In this document: positions 63,664-64,000 of the stretch, in pieces | Position numbering within the stretch: the stretch's first letter is position 1 | How the letters are laid out: each line of letters starts with the position of its first letter | From: Chryseobacterium ureilyticum | Lineage (GTDB): Bacteria > Bacteroidota > Bacteroidia > Flavobacteriales > Weeksellaceae | DNA length: 64,000 bases | Assembly (NCBI RefSeq): GCF_900156735.1 | Contig: NZ_FTOL01000002.1 | Coordinates: forward strand, 1-64,000 | Direction of reading: 5' to 3' | Notes under the pieces: model-generated | Seen by the model: the letters and a program-made list of their open reading frames with translations, nothing else | Told to the model about the DNA's origin: nothing | The model's database searches: none | Position numbers and translations under genes: made by a program

Positions 63664-64000
63664 TTAATTTGTAATCTCTCTTATTATTTTAGCTGGTACT
63701 CCACCTATAATTACATTAGCTGGAAATTTCCCTGAAACAACTGATCCCACCGCAACTATTGAATTGTCACCAATAGAACTATTCTTAAGAATAACAACAT
63801 CATTTCCTATCCAAACATTCCTTCCAATAAATATTTCACCTATCTTTCCTATTTCACTTCTTTTAGATGGGTCAATTCCATGAGCTTCAAAATCCATAAT
63901 TGTAACATTTTGCCCTATAAGTGTCTTAGACGATATGACAATTTTATTAGCCGCACAAATAAATAGATTATTATTAGTCTGAACATCATCCTCAATTATA
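63664..64000 (-). CDS. Acetyltransferase of left-handed beta-helix type, start beyond right edge
   Basis: The C-terminal ~111 residues are present; the start is beyond base 64000. The frame reads 'IIEDDVQTNNNLFICAANKI' at the edge, then 'SSKTLIGQNVTIMDFEAHGI', 'RSEIGKIGEIFIGRNVWIGN', 'GDNSIVAVGSVVSGKFPANV' and ends 'GGVPAKIIREITN'. This is the WbbJ/maltose O-acetyltransferase-like family, with the usual His in 'EAHGID'. It would O-acetylate a sugar in the polysaccharide. Confidence 0.88.
   Translation of the reverse strand, partial: IIEDDVQTNNNLFICAANKIVISSKTLIGQNVTIMDFEAHGIDPSKRSEIGKIGEIFIGRNVWIGNDVVILKNSSIGDNSIVAVGSVVSGKFPANVIIGGVPAKIIREITN

Overview
The window reads as chromosomal DNA of a Flavobacteriales bacterium of the Chryseobacterium type (Weeksellaceae). 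This rests on AT-rich composition, secreted proteins with type IX secretion (T9SS) sorting tails, a PorX regulator, a fused LpxC/FabZ, carboxypeptidase-regulatory-domain outer-membrane barrels, TAnnTTTG-type promoters without strong Shine-Dalgarno sites, and short 'LSKKDLKNISGG' leader peptides. The genus is an inference from these traits. I saw no rRNA, tRNA, CRISPR array, transposase or phage structural gene.

Layout. (1) 1-6098, minus: a three-gene operon of a T9SS-exported propeller-like protein and two large RHS/YD-repeat proteins; the last runs off the left edge. (2) 6614-10207, plus: a GH92 mannosidase and a TIMP/netrin-like CxC protein. (3) 10248-13366: a PhyH-family dioxygenase, a dicarboxylate/glutamate symporter, and a BON lipoprotein with a BON/SH3 partner. 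(4) 13441-20251: an outer-membrane barrel, a CocE-type hydrolase, and an Ada-like/AlkB alkylation-repair pair. Two copies of a ~180-bp dispersed repeat lie in inverted orientation here, one of them between ada and alkB. (5) 20321-26693: agmatinase and arginine decarboxylase (putrescine synthesis), a HAD phosphatase, a secreted tyrosine phosphatase, thiamine pyrophosphokinase, cobalamin adenosyltransferase and a lipoprotein. Two copies of a second palindromic repeat sit just after minus-strand stop codons. (6) 26869-35728: DinB protein, WYL regulator, ABC exporter, an LptB with an extra C-terminal domain, a double-glycine-leader bacteriocin-like peptide, HemB, a tiny T9SS protein and a NatAB-like ABC transporter. 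(7) 35968-43767, minus: outer-membrane protein, sucD, and the lipid A block lpxD - lpxC/fabZ - lpxA - efp - lpxD2 with an HD phosphohydrolase upstream. (8) 44030-48953: S41 peptidase, PorX, YciI protein, exonuclease III, RlpA-like protein. (9) 48954-51578: AT-rich spacers around two paralogous low-complexity surface proteins. (10) 51579-64000, minus: rimO, then a tightly overlapping surface polysaccharide operon (rfbC, WecA-type transferase, epimerase, glycosyltransferases, a parallel beta-helix protein, a 2OG-Fe(II) oxygenase, Wzy, Wzx, an acetyltransferase cut by the right edge).

How the parts connect. Much of the window concerns the cell envelope: lipid A synthesis and LPS export (lpx genes, LptB), O-antigen or capsule assembly, T9SS regulation (PorX) and T9SS cargo. 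The most unusual items are the four-cysteine GG-leader peptide, the LptB fusion, the T9SS protein that is almost all sorting domain, the T9SS/RHS operon, the repeat families, and an 80-bp-spaced duplicated TGTTAA array upstream of the rlpA-like gene. Several gene starts were moved from TTG to a downstream ATG where homology or overlap favoured it. No database search was run; all assignments come from reading motifs.
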